From Thiobacillus sp. (GTDB lineage Bacteria > Pseudomonadota > Gammaproteobacteria > Burkholderiales > Thiobacillaceae), in the NCBI GenBank assembly GCA_024709425.1, contig JANJWS010000029.1, positions 1 to 46,096 on the forward strand: a DNA stretch of 46,096 bases. Reading direction: 5' to 3'. Both the position numbers and the translations under genes were made by a program. Shown piece by piece: positions 27,072 through 35,218 of this stretch. The notes below the pieces were generated by a model that had not been told where the DNA came from, made no database searches, and was given only the letters and a program-made list of their open reading frames with translations. Positions within the stretch are counted from its first letter, which is position 1; every line of letters starts with the position of its first letter.

Positions 27072-27124
27072 GCATAACAGTGGACGCGCCGCAAGCGGCG
27101 CGCCCCTTACCTTAAACGTTAAGC
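27072..27124 (+). other. attC recombination site 1
   Basis: Outer core sites GCATAAC (R'') and GTTAAGC (R') are complementary except for one base. Between them is an imperfect inverted repeat (ACGCGCCGC / GCGGCGCG). Length is 53 bp. It follows the small cassette gene. Confidence 0.8.
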
Positions 27125-27255
27125 TCAGATAGCCCTGCGCAACTGCGAGTATTCTTCGCGAGCGCGTTCCGCGCCAGGCATGGACTGGATGTGGAACAGA
27201 ATGCAATCGGAAAGCCTCGCCGTTAGACCGCATCACCGTCATGCCGCAGTAATGC

Positions 27256-27669
27256 TCACTTTCTGGAGGACCCAAACGGATTGAATACGCTGACGCCGAA
27301 GTACTTGAAGTCTGCCACGTTCCGGGTTACGACGGTGAGCTTATTCACCTTCGCCGTCGCGGCGATCATTGCATCTTCATAGAGAGTATCGGACGCCCGA
27401 TGCATAAGACGAGCCCAAACCCTAAAAGCATCAGCGTCCATCGGAATTACGCTGTATGAGCCAGAAACGAGTTCGAGCCATTGCTCGATCTCGGTGGCTT
27501 TCGCTTCATCTTGCTCACGCGTCAACTCGATTCCCGCCTGAATCTCGCCAATCGTTACTGCGGAGATATGCAGGTCTGCATCCGCTACCTCCAGAAGCCA
27601 CTGCACCACAGCGCCGTGTGGCTTCGGCTTGCGTAATTCAGAAACGATGTTCGTATCGAGCAGGTACAT
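27256..27669 (-). CDS. vapC: VapC-type PIN-domain toxin in an integron cassette
   Basis: A 137-residue PIN protein starting MYLLDTNIVSELRK, with D in LLDTN, E in TIGEIQAG, D in YEDAMIAATA and a C-terminal TRNVADF. These are the VapC acidic residues and order. It is preceded by a Phd-type antitoxin gene. A GTG at 27678 overlapping the antitoxin stop is an alternative start. Both genes run opposite to the attC orientation, common for cassettes that bring their own promoter. Such modules stabilise cassette arrays. Confidence 0.88.
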   Translation of the reverse strand: MYLLDTNIVSELRKPKPHGAVVQWLLEVADADLHISAVTIGEIQAGIELTREQDEAKATEIEQWLELVSGSYSVIPMDADAFRVWARLMHRASDTLYEDAMIAATAKVNKLTVVTRNVADFKYFGVSVFNPFGSSRK

Positions 27670-27674
27670 TCGCG

Positions 27675-27932
27675 TCACCCCAGTGCCGTGGGAGTACGGC
27701 GACGAGCGCGTCCTCTGGCAGGCACAAGAGGTTCAGTACGCGCCTGATTCGACATCAACAGTTCCTTGAGGGAGGGCCGCGCCGCGGCTTGAAGCCGCCG
27801 CCACTCAGCTGCCGACACCAAGACCGCAGCTTCCGAACCACGCCTGGTTACCATCTGCGGGCCTTCCGTCAAGCACGTCTCCAGAAACTGGCTAAACCTC
27901 GCCTTAGCATCCTGTACAGGCCAAGATTGCAT
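27675..27932 (-). CDS. Phd/YefM-type antitoxin in an integron cassette
   Basis: An 85-residue protein. SWPVQDAKARFSQFLETCL and VTRRGSEAAVLVSAAEWRRL are the standard Phd/YefM N-terminal fold; the tail is disordered and Arg-rich. The start at 27932 has GGAG 8 bases upstream. It is coupled to the VapC toxin. A pair of ACTAGT palindromes lies over its promoter. Confidence 0.85.
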   Translation of the reverse strand: MQSWPVQDAKARFSQFLETCLTEGPQMVTRRGSEAAVLVSAAEWRRLQAAARPSLKELLMSNQARTEPLVPARGRARRRTPTALG

Positions 27933-27953
27933 AGCGCACACTCCAATGAACAG

Positions 27954-27974
27954 ACTAGTGTGCTGACTAGTGTA
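27954..27974 (-). promoter_or_regulatory. Operator/promoter of the Phd-VapC cassette
   Basis: Two ACTAGT palindromes (27954-27959 and 27966-27971) are spaced by 12 bp within the direct repeat ACACTAGTC. A -10-like TACACT (minus strand, 27969-27974) overlaps the second. Likely antitoxin autoregulation site (inference). Confidence 0.55.
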
Positions 27975-27993
27975 GCACGTGAAAGAAAATGCG

Positions 27994-28043
27994 GTCTAAC
28001 CTTTCGTTGCAGGGGGCGCGCCCCTGAACTCAATTCGTTGGGC
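27994..28043 (+). other. attC recombination site 2
   Basis: R'' GTCTAAC and R' GTTGGGC bracket a 50-bp site. The inner stem GTTGCAG / CTGAAC pairs with one extra G, the typical extrahelical base of attC. The centre AGGGG-GCGCG-CCCCT is a perfect hairpin. It closes the Phd-VapC cassette. Confidence 0.85.
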
Positions 28044-28129
28044 CTAACGGGCATGGCCTGTTGCCGCCCCTGACCATGAAACCGGCGCCGCCCGTTTCCT
28101 TCTCCCCATCCCTCTGATGAAGCCTCTAA

Positions 28130-28260
28130 GAAAGCACTGATTTATTCCGTCATCGCGAGGCCCGCAGGGCCGTGGCGATCCAGAGATCGTTGATTTAACA
28201 AACATTCTGGATTGCTTCGCTGCGCTCGCAACGACGAATTTCGATTTAATCAGTGCTTCC
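28130..28260. mobile_element. 131-bp MITE with CTAA target duplication
   Basis: Terminal inverted repeats GAAAGCACTGATT and (reverse strand) GGAAGCACTGATT, flanked by CTAA on both sides (28126-28129 and 28261-28264). Inside is an inverted GTCATCGCGAGG / CGCTCGCAACGAC pair. YTAR-type 4-bp duplications are typical of the IS5 group. It carries no transposase. Confidence 0.85.
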
Positions 28261-28264
28261 CTAA

Positions 28265-28451
28265 CGGAGACCCACAAACAGTTATGGCGGCGCGGTTTCC
28301 CCGTCAGCCGCATCGACTGCCAACTGATTGGGTACCCGTGCAGCCGGCAACGCAAGGGCAATCGGCTTGGCGCCTTTGTGGCAACCACTTCGGGCCTGTT
28401 GATACCTGTTGATACCCTTATTGGGTTTGGCGAGGAGCGAGTCGTGTGCGT
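28265..28451. other. Intergenic region after the MITE
   Basis: About 190 bp between the MITE and the methyltransferase stop codon. I see no gene, only a short repeated GTTGATACC near 28400-28416 and a T run near the 3' end of the methyltransferase gene. Confidence 0.35.
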
Positions 28452-29666
28452 TCAGGCCGTCGGTGTTTTTTTCGGCTTCATCGACCCTGCAATGAGCTTG
28501 TACTGCAAGAACCGCGTCTCGATCTGGCCGTTGAAAAGGGGAATGCGGCGGCTTGCCTTCAAGCCGATCGCCTTCGGCAGCAGCGGGTCGCCGGAGATGA
28601 TCCACGCCTCCCAGCCGGCGAAGTTCTGCTTCAGCCAGTCGCCCACGAGCGGATACCACTCGGCCAGATCCTCGGCCTCGCCGATGCGCTCGCCGTAGGG
28701 CGGGTTGGTGATGATCGTGCCCACGGGCGTGGGCGGCTTGAGATCGAGCACGTCGGACACTTTCAACTCGATGGCGTCGGCGTAGCCGGCGGCGGCGAGG
28801 TTGTTGCGCGCCTTGTCGAGTACCCACCTATCCTGATCCGCGCCGAAGATCGGCAGACGGCCGAGCGGCTTTTCCTGCGCCTTCGCTTCGTCCTTGATGC
28901 GCTTCCACAAGGCCGCGTCGAAATCGCGATAGTGCTCGAAGGCGAAATGGCGGGCACGGCCAGGCGCGCGGCTCAAGGCGATGTCGGCGGCTTCGAGCAG
29001 GATGGTGCCCGCGCCGCACATGGGGTCGAGCAGTGGCGTGCCTGGCTCCCAGCCGGACAGCATCACGAGTCCGGCGGCGAGGTTCTCCTTGATCGACGCG
29101 GCGCTCGCCTCGCGCTTGAAGCCGCGCTTGAAAAGCGGCTCGCCGCTGGTGTCGAGGTAAAAGGTCGCGGCGTCGGCGGTGAGGAAGGCATACACGGGAA
29201 CATCGGGCGCTTCGGTGTCGACGCTGGGGCGCTCGCGGGTCTCCTCGCGGAAACGGTCGCAGACGGCGTCCTTGATCTTCAGCGTGATGAAGTTGAGGCT
29301 TTTGAGCGGTGCTTTCTGCGCGCCGACCTTCACCGCGATGGTCTTCCTGACATCGAACCAGGCAGGCCAGTCGAGGTCGAGTGCAGCACGATAAATGTGC
29401 TCTTCCTTGCGGTAGCGGGTGTAGCCGACCTTGCGCAGGATGCGGGTGGCCGTGCGCGACGTGAGGTTGGCGCGCATCTCGGCCGCGGCGTCGGCCATGA
29501 ACAGCACACCCGCCGGCAGCTGGCGCACCACCTGCGCGCCAGCGGCCTTCAGTTCGGCGACCAGCAGTTCTTCCAGCCCACGCGGGCAGGTGGCGAAATG
29601 GCTGGCGGGCGGCAGTTGCTCGCGCTCGGGGTGGGGCGCAGGTTTACGACGGGGTTCGGGTTTCAC
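28452..29666 (-). CDS. THUMP-domain class I RNA methyltransferase (RlmL/YpsC-like)
   Basis: A 404-residue protein starting with GTG. The N-terminal ferredoxin-like/THUMP part (HFATCPRGLEELLVAELKAAG) is followed by a Rossmann methyltransferase with motif I LLDPMCGAGTILLEAA and motif IV TNPPYGERIG. This is the architecture of the N-terminal half of RlmL, which makes m2G in 23S rRNA; the fused RlmK half is absent. It lies alone on the minus strand, next to a large inverted repeat. Confidence 0.9.
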   Translation of the reverse strand: MKPEPRRKPAPHPEREQLPPASHFATCPRGLEELLVAELKAAGAQVVRQLPAGVLFMADAAAEMRANLTSRTATRILRKVGYTRYRKEEHIYRAALDLDWPAWFDVRKTIAVKVGAQKAPLKSLNFITLKIKDAVCDRFREETRERPSVDTEAPDVPVYAFLTADAATFYLDTSGEPLFKRGFKREASAASIKENLAAGLVMLSGWEPGTPLLDPMCGAGTILLEAADIALSRAPGRARHFAFEHYRDFDAALWKRIKDEAKAQEKPLGRLPIFGADQDRWVLDKARNNLAAAGYADAIELKVSDVLDLKPPTPVGTIITNPPYGERIGEAEDLAEWYPLVGDWLKQNFAGWEAWIISGDPLLPKAIGLKASRRIPLFNGQIETRFLQYKLIAGSMKPKKTPTA

Positions 29667-29687
29667 GAAGTACTTTCAAAAAGACCA

Positions 29688-29777
29688 TTTATCCGCGAAG
29701 GACGCGAAGAAACGCGAAGGAAAACCAGAAATCGCTTTGAATTCTCTTCGCGACCCTTCGCGTCCTTCGCGGATAAA
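29688..29777. repeat. Large imperfect inverted repeat between hemJ and the RNA methyltransferase gene
   Basis: The left arm begins TTTATCCGCGAAGGACGCG and the right arm ends CGCGTCCTTCGCGGATAAA. The arms are about 31 bp, imperfect in their inner part, with a spacer of about 27 bp. A partial, degenerate copy of the arm occurs near 32336-32356. It may act as a terminator after hemJ or may be a mobile palindrome. Confidence 0.75.
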
Positions 29778-29782
29778 AAAAG

Positions 29783-30196
29783 TTAAAACGGCTTCAGCAC
29801 CACCAGCAGCACCACGACCAGCAGCACGAGCACGGGAACTTCGTTGAACCAGCGGAACCATACGTGGGATTTCGTGTTCTGTCTGGCTTCGAAGCCGCGC
29901 AGCAGGCGGCGGCAGGTGAAGTGATAGACCACGAGGCCGGTGACGAGCGCCAGCTTCGCCCACATCCAGTTCATCGACAGCGGGAAATACGCCAGCCACA
30001 ACCAGGTGCCGGTGACGAGCGTGAGCCACATGATGGGGGTGACGAACCGGTACAATTTGCCGGCCATCAGCAGCAGGCGGTCGTAGGCCGCGTCGTGGGT
30101 TTCCATCGCCAGGTTGACGAAAAGGCGCGGCAGGTAGAACAACCCGGCGAACCAGCTCACCACCATCACGATATGAAACGACTTCAGCCACAGCAT
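29783..30196 (-). CDS. hemJ: HemJ-type protoporphyrinogen IX oxidase (CopD family)
   Basis: A 137-residue membrane protein with four helices. The pattern LWLKSFHIVMVVSWFAGLFY (with the haem-binding His), LPRLFVNLA, and WMWAKLALVTGLVVYH is that of HemJ, the quinone-linked oxidase of haem synthesis. The length fits the family. The start ATG at 30196 overlaps the start codon of the divergent thioredoxin gene. Confidence 0.88.
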   Translation of the reverse strand: MLWLKSFHIVMVVSWFAGLFYLPRLFVNLAMETHDAAYDRLLLMAGKLYRFVTPIMWLTLVTGTWLWLAYFPLSMNWMWAKLALVTGLVVYHFTCRRLLRGFEARQNTKSHVWFRWFNEVPVLVLLVVVLLVVLKPF

Positions 30197-30722
30197 GGAT
30201 AGAGCCACCCTCAAGAAATGGACACCGAGTCCGCTGACCCTGATTCTACTGGGTTTGATCGCCTGGCTGTGGTTCCGCCCGCCGGCGGACGTCAGCGACG
30301 AGACCCGTGTCGTGCAGCCATGGCAGGTAACGCTGACCGACGGCCGCGTGCTGACGAGCGTGCAGCTCCAGGGCAAGGTCGTGCTGGTGAATTTCTGGGC
30401 GACGTGGTGCCCCTACTGCCGCAAGGAAAAGCCGGTGATCGACGAGTTCTGGAAGCACTACCGCGACCGCGGCTTCGAGGTCGTGTCGATCAGTGTCGAC
30501 GACCCGCCGGAAAAGATCGCCACCTGGATGCGCGACAAGGGCTATGCCTTCCCGGCGGCACCCACCAACACGTCGGTGATTGCCGCGTTTGGCCAGGTAT
30601 CGAGCGTGCCCTACTCGTTCATCGTCGATGCCGACGGCCGCATCCGCCACACCGTGGGCGGGCAACTGCATTATCCGCGCCTGGAGAAACTCGTCGCGCC
30701 GCTGTTGCCGGCCGGCCGCTGA
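30195..30722 (+). CDS. TlpA/ResA-like membrane-anchored thioredoxin
   Basis: A 175-residue protein. One N-terminal membrane anchor (PLTLILLGLIAWLWF) is followed by a thioredoxin fold with the redox motif WCPYC near residue 71 and the cis-Pro in VSSVPYSF. It probably reduces disulfides in the periplasm, for example during cytochrome c maturation or copper-site assembly (inference). The ATG lies in the same CATG as the hemJ start. slyX follows after 13 bp. Confidence 0.9.
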   Translation: MDRATLKKWTPSPLTLILLGLIAWLWFRPPADVSDETRVVQPWQVTLTDGRVLTSVQLQGKVVLVNFWATWCPYCRKEKPVIDEFWKHYRDRGFEVVSISVDDPPEKIATWMRDKGYAFPAAPTNTSVIAAFGQVSSVPYSFIVDADGRIRHTVGGQLHYPRLEKLVAPLLPAGR

Positions 30723-30735
30723 AGCGGAGCACGCA

Positions 30736-30936
30736 ATGGAAGACCGCCTGACCGAACTCGAAACCAAGCTCGCCTTCGCCGAGGACCTCCTCGACACACT
30801 GAACCGGACGGTCGCGCGCCAGCAGGCGCAGATCGACCTGCTACAGGAGCAGCTGCGCTTGCTGCACCAGCAGATCAAGGACGTACAGCCGGCCGAGGCG
30901 CGCAGCCTGCGCGACGAAATCCCGCCGCACTACTGA
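30736..30936 (+). CDS. slyX: SlyX family protein
   Basis: A 66-residue coiled-coil protein with the SlyX pattern EDRLTELETKLAFAEDLLDT, LNRTVARQQAQID and the C-terminal DEIPPHY. Function unknown despite wide conservation. It follows the thioredoxin gene by 13 bp and is probably in the same transcript. Confidence 0.9.
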   Translation: MEDRLTELETKLAFAEDLLDTLNRTVARQQAQIDLLQEQLRLLHQQIKDVQPAEARSLRDEIPPHY

Positions 30937-31096
30937 GCGGCCGGCAGCCGCACAAGAGCATCTGTTCGATGATCTCGACACCGCCGTATTTCGGGAAGTA
31001 GCCGGATAGTGCGGGAGAGTGTGCCGTGAATGTTCATGGGGAAACACTATGCGGAGGAGCAGCCTTGGGAGGCAAGGCGTTGCCGCGTATCGGGGT

Positions 31097-31690
31097 TCAG
31101 TCGGTCGCTTCCGCCGGCAGGGGTGCCGCCGGCGCCTCGCAGCCCAGGTGCTGCCCGACGCCTTTCAGGTAGGCTCGACGCACGATACCCGCCGCAATGG
31201 CCGCAGCCACCTCCCGGGAATGCCGCTCAGCACCAGTAAGCTTTCTGATCCAGCTGCGATACGGCAGCAGCCCCTCGGCCGCACCCCTCAGCGCATCGAA
31301 CGCTGCCTCACCCACCGCGACGCTGCCGCGTTCGAGCAGCCCTGATGCCTCCGGGGCGGTGGCGTCGAGGTCTGGCCCCAGCACTTGGTCGAGCCCCTGG
31401 ATCTCCTCGGCCAGGGCCACGCACGTCAGAACCCCCGGCATCCGATAGGGTGCGTCCCTGGCCGCGAGCAGCACAGCCGGGATCTTTTCGCGCAGCAGGT
31501 TGAGGTCCGACAACGGCGCAGTGACCGCCTTGACAACGCGCGCGCCGTTGTCCTCGGGCGCACGCGTCGCCTCCGGCCCTGCACACGCCGCAAGTGCCAG
31601 CGCATACGCGACGCTCCACACAGTCCCGCTCCGACTCGGCCACACGCACGCACGGGCGGCAAATCGCGCCGCAATCGTCAAGGCACGCAT
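31097..31690 (-). CDS. Hypothetical lipoprotein
   Basis: A 197-residue protein. The basic N-terminus and hydrophobic stretch end in a lipobox (ALAACAG). The mature part is helical: LLREKIPAVLLAARDAPY, CVALAEEIQGLDQVLGPDLD and a C-terminal SREVAAAIAAGIVRRAYLKG. I do not recognise the family. The start at 31690 is chosen because it precedes the signal peptide; it is 4 bp after the glycosylase stop, so the genes are probably co-transcribed. Confidence 0.65.
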   Translation of the reverse strand: MRALTIAARFAARACVWPSRSGTVWSVAYALALAACAGPEATRAPEDNGARVVKAVTAPLSDLNLLREKIPAVLLAARDAPYRMPGVLTCVALAEEIQGLDQVLGPDLDATAPEASGLLERGSVAVGEAAFDALRGAAEGLLPYRSWIRKLTGAERHSREVAAAIAAGIVRRAYLKGVGQHLGCEAPAAPLPAEATD

Positions 31691-31694
31691 AGCG

Positions 31695-32321
31695 TCAATA
31701 CTGCACCACCTGCGGATCGAGGCTGCGCCACAGGTACCAGGTGGCGACGGTGCGCCAGGGCATGTGACGCTCGCCGTGCCTGCGCAGGACCTTGGGGGTG
31801 GGGCGCTTGCCACCAAGGTAGTGCAGCGCGACGGCCTGTTGCAGACCGATGTCATCGACCGGCCAGACGTCGGGACGGCGCAGGTTGAAGATGAGGAACA
31901 TCTCGGCGGTCCAGCGGCCGATGCCGCGCACGTCGACGAGCTCGGCGATCACCGCTTCATCGTCCATGCGCTTCCAGCGCGCTGGCACGATGCGGCCGTC
32001 GACGAAGTGACCGGCGAGGTCGACGAGGTATTCGGCCTTGCGGCGCGACAGGCCGCACGTGGCAAGCGTCTGCGGGTCGTGGCTGGCGAGCCGCTGCGGC
32101 GTCACCGCTTCGACCTCCGCCTCAAAACGCGCCCAGATGCTGTCGGCGGCCTTGACCGAGATCTGCTGCCCGACGATGGCGCGCGCCAGGGTCTGGAAGG
32201 GGTCGCCGCGGTTGCCGAGGGCGCAGTCGGGGTAGGCGGCAATGAGCGCGGCCATGACCGGATCGGATGCGGCGAGTTCGGCGCAGGCGGTGGGCCAGTA
32301 GGTGGGGGGACGGGGTTTCAT
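31695..32321 (-). CDS. AlkA-like DNA-3-methyladenine glycosylase (HhH-GPD)
   Basis: A 208-residue protein with the helix-hairpin-helix-GPD core: AIVGQQISVKAAD, LVDVRGIGRWTAEMFLIF and VWPVDDIGLQQAV, where the second Asp is the catalytic residue. It lacks the N-terminal AlkA domain of E. coli, as many bacterial versions do. It removes alkylated bases. The upstream region is full of repeats. Confidence 0.9.
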   Translation of the reverse strand: MKPRPPTYWPTACAELAASDPVMAALIAAYPDCALGNRGDPFQTLARAIVGQQISVKAADSIWARFEAEVEAVTPQRLASHDPQTLATCGLSRRKAEYLVDLAGHFVDGRIVPARWKRMDDEAVIAELVDVRGIGRWTAEMFLIFNLRRPDVWPVDDIGLQQAVALHYLGGKRPTPKVLRRHGERHMPWRTVATWYLWRSLDPQVVQY

Positions 32322-32406
32322 GAAGGGATTGGTGTCCGCGAAAGGCGCGAGAAGACGAAATCAGGGAGGCGCGCGGGGCATGCAGCGTGGTTCCTTGCGG
32401 GGGCTG

Positions 32407-32446
32407 GCCCTCTCCCCCGGCCCCTCCCCCGCAAGCGGGGGAGGGG
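32407..32446. repeat. GC-rich palindromic element, intergenic copy
   Basis: GCCCTCTCCCCCGG followed by a 12-bp perfect stem with an AA loop (32421-32446). It is the reverse complement of the copy at 241-280 apart from the loop, and close to the copy inside leuS at 41113-41152. Confidence 0.85.
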
Positions 32447-32451
32447 AGCCA

Positions 32452-32579
<128 letters not shown>

Positions 32580-32580
32580 C

Positions 32581-34032
32581 TCAAAGCAGAATGATGTCGT
32601 ACTGCTCCTGCGGATAAGTCGTCTCGACCTGCAGCGACACGGGCTTGCCGATGAAGTCGATGAGCTGAGCGAGGCTGCCGGATTCCTCGTCGAGGAACAG
32701 GTCGATGACGCTTTGCGCGGCGACGATACGGTATTCCCGCGCGCCGAACTGGCGCACTTCGCGCAGGATTTCGCGCAGGACGTCGTAGCACACGGTCTGG
32801 GCGGTCTTGATCTCGCCGCGTCCGGCGCAGGTGGGGCAGGTTTCGCACAGCACGTGCGCCAGCGATTCACGCGTACGCTTGCGCGTCATCTCGACCAGGC
32901 CGAGCGAGGAAAAGCCGGACACGGTGGTGCGCGTGGGATCGCGCGCGAGTGCCTTCTTCAGTTCGGTGAGGACGGCCTCCTGGTGCTCGGCGTTGTCCAT
33001 GTCGATGAAGTCGATGATGACGATGCCACCGAGATTCCTCAAGCGCAGCTGGCGGGCGATGGCCTGTGCGGCTTCGAGGTTGGTCTTGAAGATGGTGTCG
33101 TCGAAGTTGCGCGCGCCGACGAAGCCGCCGGTGTTGACGTCGACCGTGGTGAGCGCCTCGGTCTGGTCGATGATGAGATAGCCACCGGACTTGAGGTCGA
33201 CGCGCCGGCCGAGCGCCTTGGCGATTTCTTCCTCGATGGCATAGAGATCGAACAGCGGGCGGTCGGCGCCGTAATGCTGCAGCTTGTCGAGCACGGCATG
33301 GGTGTAATTCTGCGCAAATTCGGCCATGCGCTGGTGGGTCTCGCGCGAGTCGACGAGGATGCGCGTGGTAGTGGCGTTGACGAAGTCGCGCAGCACGCGC
33401 AGCGAGAGGTCGAGATCCTGGTAGAGCAGCGTGGGGGCCGCGCTGTCGCCACGCGCCTGAATGCTGCGCCACAACCGCTGGAGATATTCGATGTCGGCGA
33501 CGATTTCGGCGTCCTCGGCGGTTTCCGCCATGGTGCGCACGATGAAGCCACCAGTGACGTCGGGCGGCATCAACTGGTGCAGTTTCTGGCGCAGGCTTTC
33601 GCGTTCCTCCTCGCCCTCGATCTTCTGCGAGATGCCGATGTGGGCTTCCTGCGGCAGGTACACGAGATAACGGCCGGCAAAGCTGATCTGGGTGGACAGC
33701 CGCGCGCCCTTGGTGCCGATGGGATCCTTGATGACCTGCACCATGAGTTTCTGTCCCTCGTGCAGGATCTGCTCGATGGGGCGTTCAGGGTCGCTGCCGC
33801 GGCGCTCTTCCCAGATGTCGGCGACGTGGAGGAAGGCGGCGCGCTCCAGGCCGATGTCGATGAAGGCCGACTGCATGCCGGGCAGTACGCGCACCACGCG
33901 ACCCATGTAGAGGTTGCTGACCAGCCCGCGGCACTTGGCGCGCTCGATGTGCAGTTCCTGCACGGCGCCCACATGCATCACCGCGACGCGGGTTTCCTGC
34001 GGTGTGACGTTGACAAGAATTTCTTCGCTCAT
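32581..34032 (-). CDS. rng: Ribonuclease G
   Basis: A 483-residue RNase E/G family protein without the RNase E C-terminal scaffold. The S1 part (GLVSNLYMGRVVRVLPGMQSAFIDIG, read as adjoining motifs), the catalytic DNase I-like core (VDVNTGGFVG; IIDFIDM) and the zinc-link CPTCAGRG are present. It processes 16S rRNA 5' ends and degrades mRNA. The start ATG is at 34032 (MSEEILVNV). It is the last gene of the conserved housekeeping block and ends directly at the heptamer array. Confidence 0.95.
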   Translation of the reverse strand: MSEEILVNVTPQETRVAVMHVGAVQELHIERAKCRGLVSNLYMGRVVRVLPGMQSAFIDIGLERAAFLHVADIWEERRGSDPERPIEQILHEGQKLMVQVIKDPIGTKGARLSTQISFAGRYLVYLPQEAHIGISQKIEGEEERESLRQKLHQLMPPDVTGGFIVRTMAETAEDAEIVADIEYLQRLWRSIQARGDSAAPTLLYQDLDLSLRVLRDFVNATTTRILVDSRETHQRMAEFAQNYTHAVLDKLQHYGADRPLFDLYAIEEEIAKALGRRVDLKSGGYLIIDQTEALTTVDVNTGGFVGARNFDDTIFKTNLEAAQAIARQLRLRNLGGIVIIDFIDMDNAEHQEAVLTELKKALARDPTRTTVSGFSSLGLVEMTRKRTRESLAHVLCETCPTCAGRGEIKTAQTVCYDVLREILREVRQFGAREYRIVAAQSVIDLFLDEESGSLAQLIDFIGKPVSLQVETTYPQEQYDIILL

Positions 34033-34116
34033 GACACGCACGGTTCCATTTCCAGATCGAAGCCGGCCCGGATCGCGGCGCGTGGACACCGGACCGGCTT
34101 GGATGTGAAAACGGCG

Positions 34117-34728
34117 TCAGACTGCGAGGCCGAACGCCCTCAGCAGCAGAGACGTGTCATATAACGGCAAACCCATGATGCCACTGTAGCTGCCCTCGAT
34201 ATGTTCAACGAAGGCGCCCGCCCGACCCTGGATGGCGTACGCACCGGCCTTGCCCAGATATTCGCCGGTTTCGAGGTAGCGCGCGATGCTGACGGTATCG
34301 AGCACGGCAAGCCGCACGCGGCTGGACGACAGGCGCATCTCCATCCGCGCCTCGTGCTGCACGGCAACCGCCGTGTGGACCCAGTGTTCGTGCCCCGACA
34401 GGCGTTGCAGCATGGCCTCGGCCTCGGCACGGTCGGCCGGCTTGCCGAGGATGGCACCGTCGAGGTCGACCACGGTGTCGGCGCCGAGCACGGGAAACCG
34501 CAGCAGGTGGCGCGCATCGACCGCGCGCCAGCCGCTGGCCGCTTTCTCCTGCGCCATGCGCTGGGCGAAGTCGCGTGCGGCTTCGCCCGGATGCGGGATT
34601 TCGACGACGTCCAGACGTCCGGGCACCGAGCGCAACGGCAGCACGTCGAAGGCGATGCCGATCTGTTTCAGGAGTTCGCGCCGGCGCGGTGACTGCGAGG
34701 CCAGGTAGATGCGTTTCTCAACCAGCAA
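34117..34728 (-). CDS. maf: Maf-family nucleotide pyrophosphatase
   Basis: A 203-residue Maf protein: [12 protein letters not shown] at the N-terminus, LGADTVV in the middle and [20 protein letters not shown] near the end. Maf proteins hydrolyse modified or canonical dTTP/UTP. The start appears to be TTG at 34728, with GGAG 9 bases upstream; no ATG is available nearby. It lies 15 bp after rlmH. Confidence 0.9.
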   Translation of the reverse strand: MLVEKRIYLASQSPRRRELLKQIGIAFDVLPLRSVPGRLDVVEIPHPGEAARDFAQRMAQEKAASGWRAVDARHLLRFPVLGADTVVDLDGAILGKPADRAEAEAMLQRLSGHEHWVHTAVAVQHEARMEMRLSSSRVRLAVLDTVSIARYLETGEYLGKAGAYAIQGRAGAFVEHIEGSYSGIMGLPLYDTSLLLRAFGLAV

Positions 34729-34743
34729 TTTGTCGTTCTCCGC

Positions 34744-35214
34744 TCAGTCCCGATGATAAGGATGCCCCTTGATGATGCAAACGGCCCGGTACAACTGCTC
34801 GATCAGCATCACCCGCGCCAAGGCGTGCGGCAGGGTCAGCCGCGACAGCCCCATGAGCCGGTCGGCGCGCGCCTTCACCCGGTCGTCGAGCCCGTCGGCG
34901 CCACCAATGACGAAGGCCGGCGACACGCCTTCGGCCATCCAGCGCGAAAGCCATTGTGCCAGTTCGCGCGTGGTGACCTGCGTGCCGCGCTCGTCGAGCG
35001 CCACCGGCACGCCCCCCTGCGGCAGGGCGGCAAGGATGCGTTCCGCCTCGACCTGCCGCGCCCGCGCGCCATCCTCGCCGGCGACGCGATGTCCCGGCTT
35101 GATCACGGTCAGCACGAGCGGCAGGTCGGGCGGCATGCGGCGACTGTAGTCGTCGCAGCCGGCTTCGATCCAGCCGGGCAGCTTGTGGCCAACGGCGATG
35201 AGGTGCAGCTTCAC
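34744..35214 (-). CDS. rlmH: 23S rRNA pseudouridine-1915 N3-methyltransferase RlmH
   Basis: A 156-residue SPOUT methyltransferase: KLHLIAVGHKLPGWI, the knot motifs FVIGGADGLDD and SRLTLPHALARVMLIEQLYRA, and the C-terminal HPYHRD. The start is GTG at 35214. A MITE lies directly in front of it and separates it from rsfS, so its ribosome-binding region comes from the element end (CTTCCCCGG). Confidence 0.95.
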   Translation of the reverse strand: MKLHLIAVGHKLPGWIEAGCDDYSRRMPPDLPLVLTVIKPGHRVAGEDGARARQVEAERILAALPQGGVPVALDERGTQVTTRELAQWLSRWMAEGVSPAFVIGGADGLDDRVKARADRLMGLSRLTLPHALARVMLIEQLYRAVCIIKGHPYHRD

Positions 35215-35218
35215 CCGG

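Noticed and set aside
27215-27240. GTTAGAC-like motif (CGCCGTTAGACCGC) after the VapC gene, resembling another attC core
   Set aside because: No complementary R'' box or inner stem at a suitable distance; it mirrors the GCGGTCTAAC at 27991-28000 but does not form a site by itself.
28042-28075. GCCTAAC after attC2 as the start of a third attC or cassette
   Set aside because: No matching R' box or stem follows before the MITE at 28130.
32407-32446. CRISPR repeat or terminator interpretation of the GC-rich palindrome
   Set aside because: No regular spacers, no T run, and copies occur inside coding genes.
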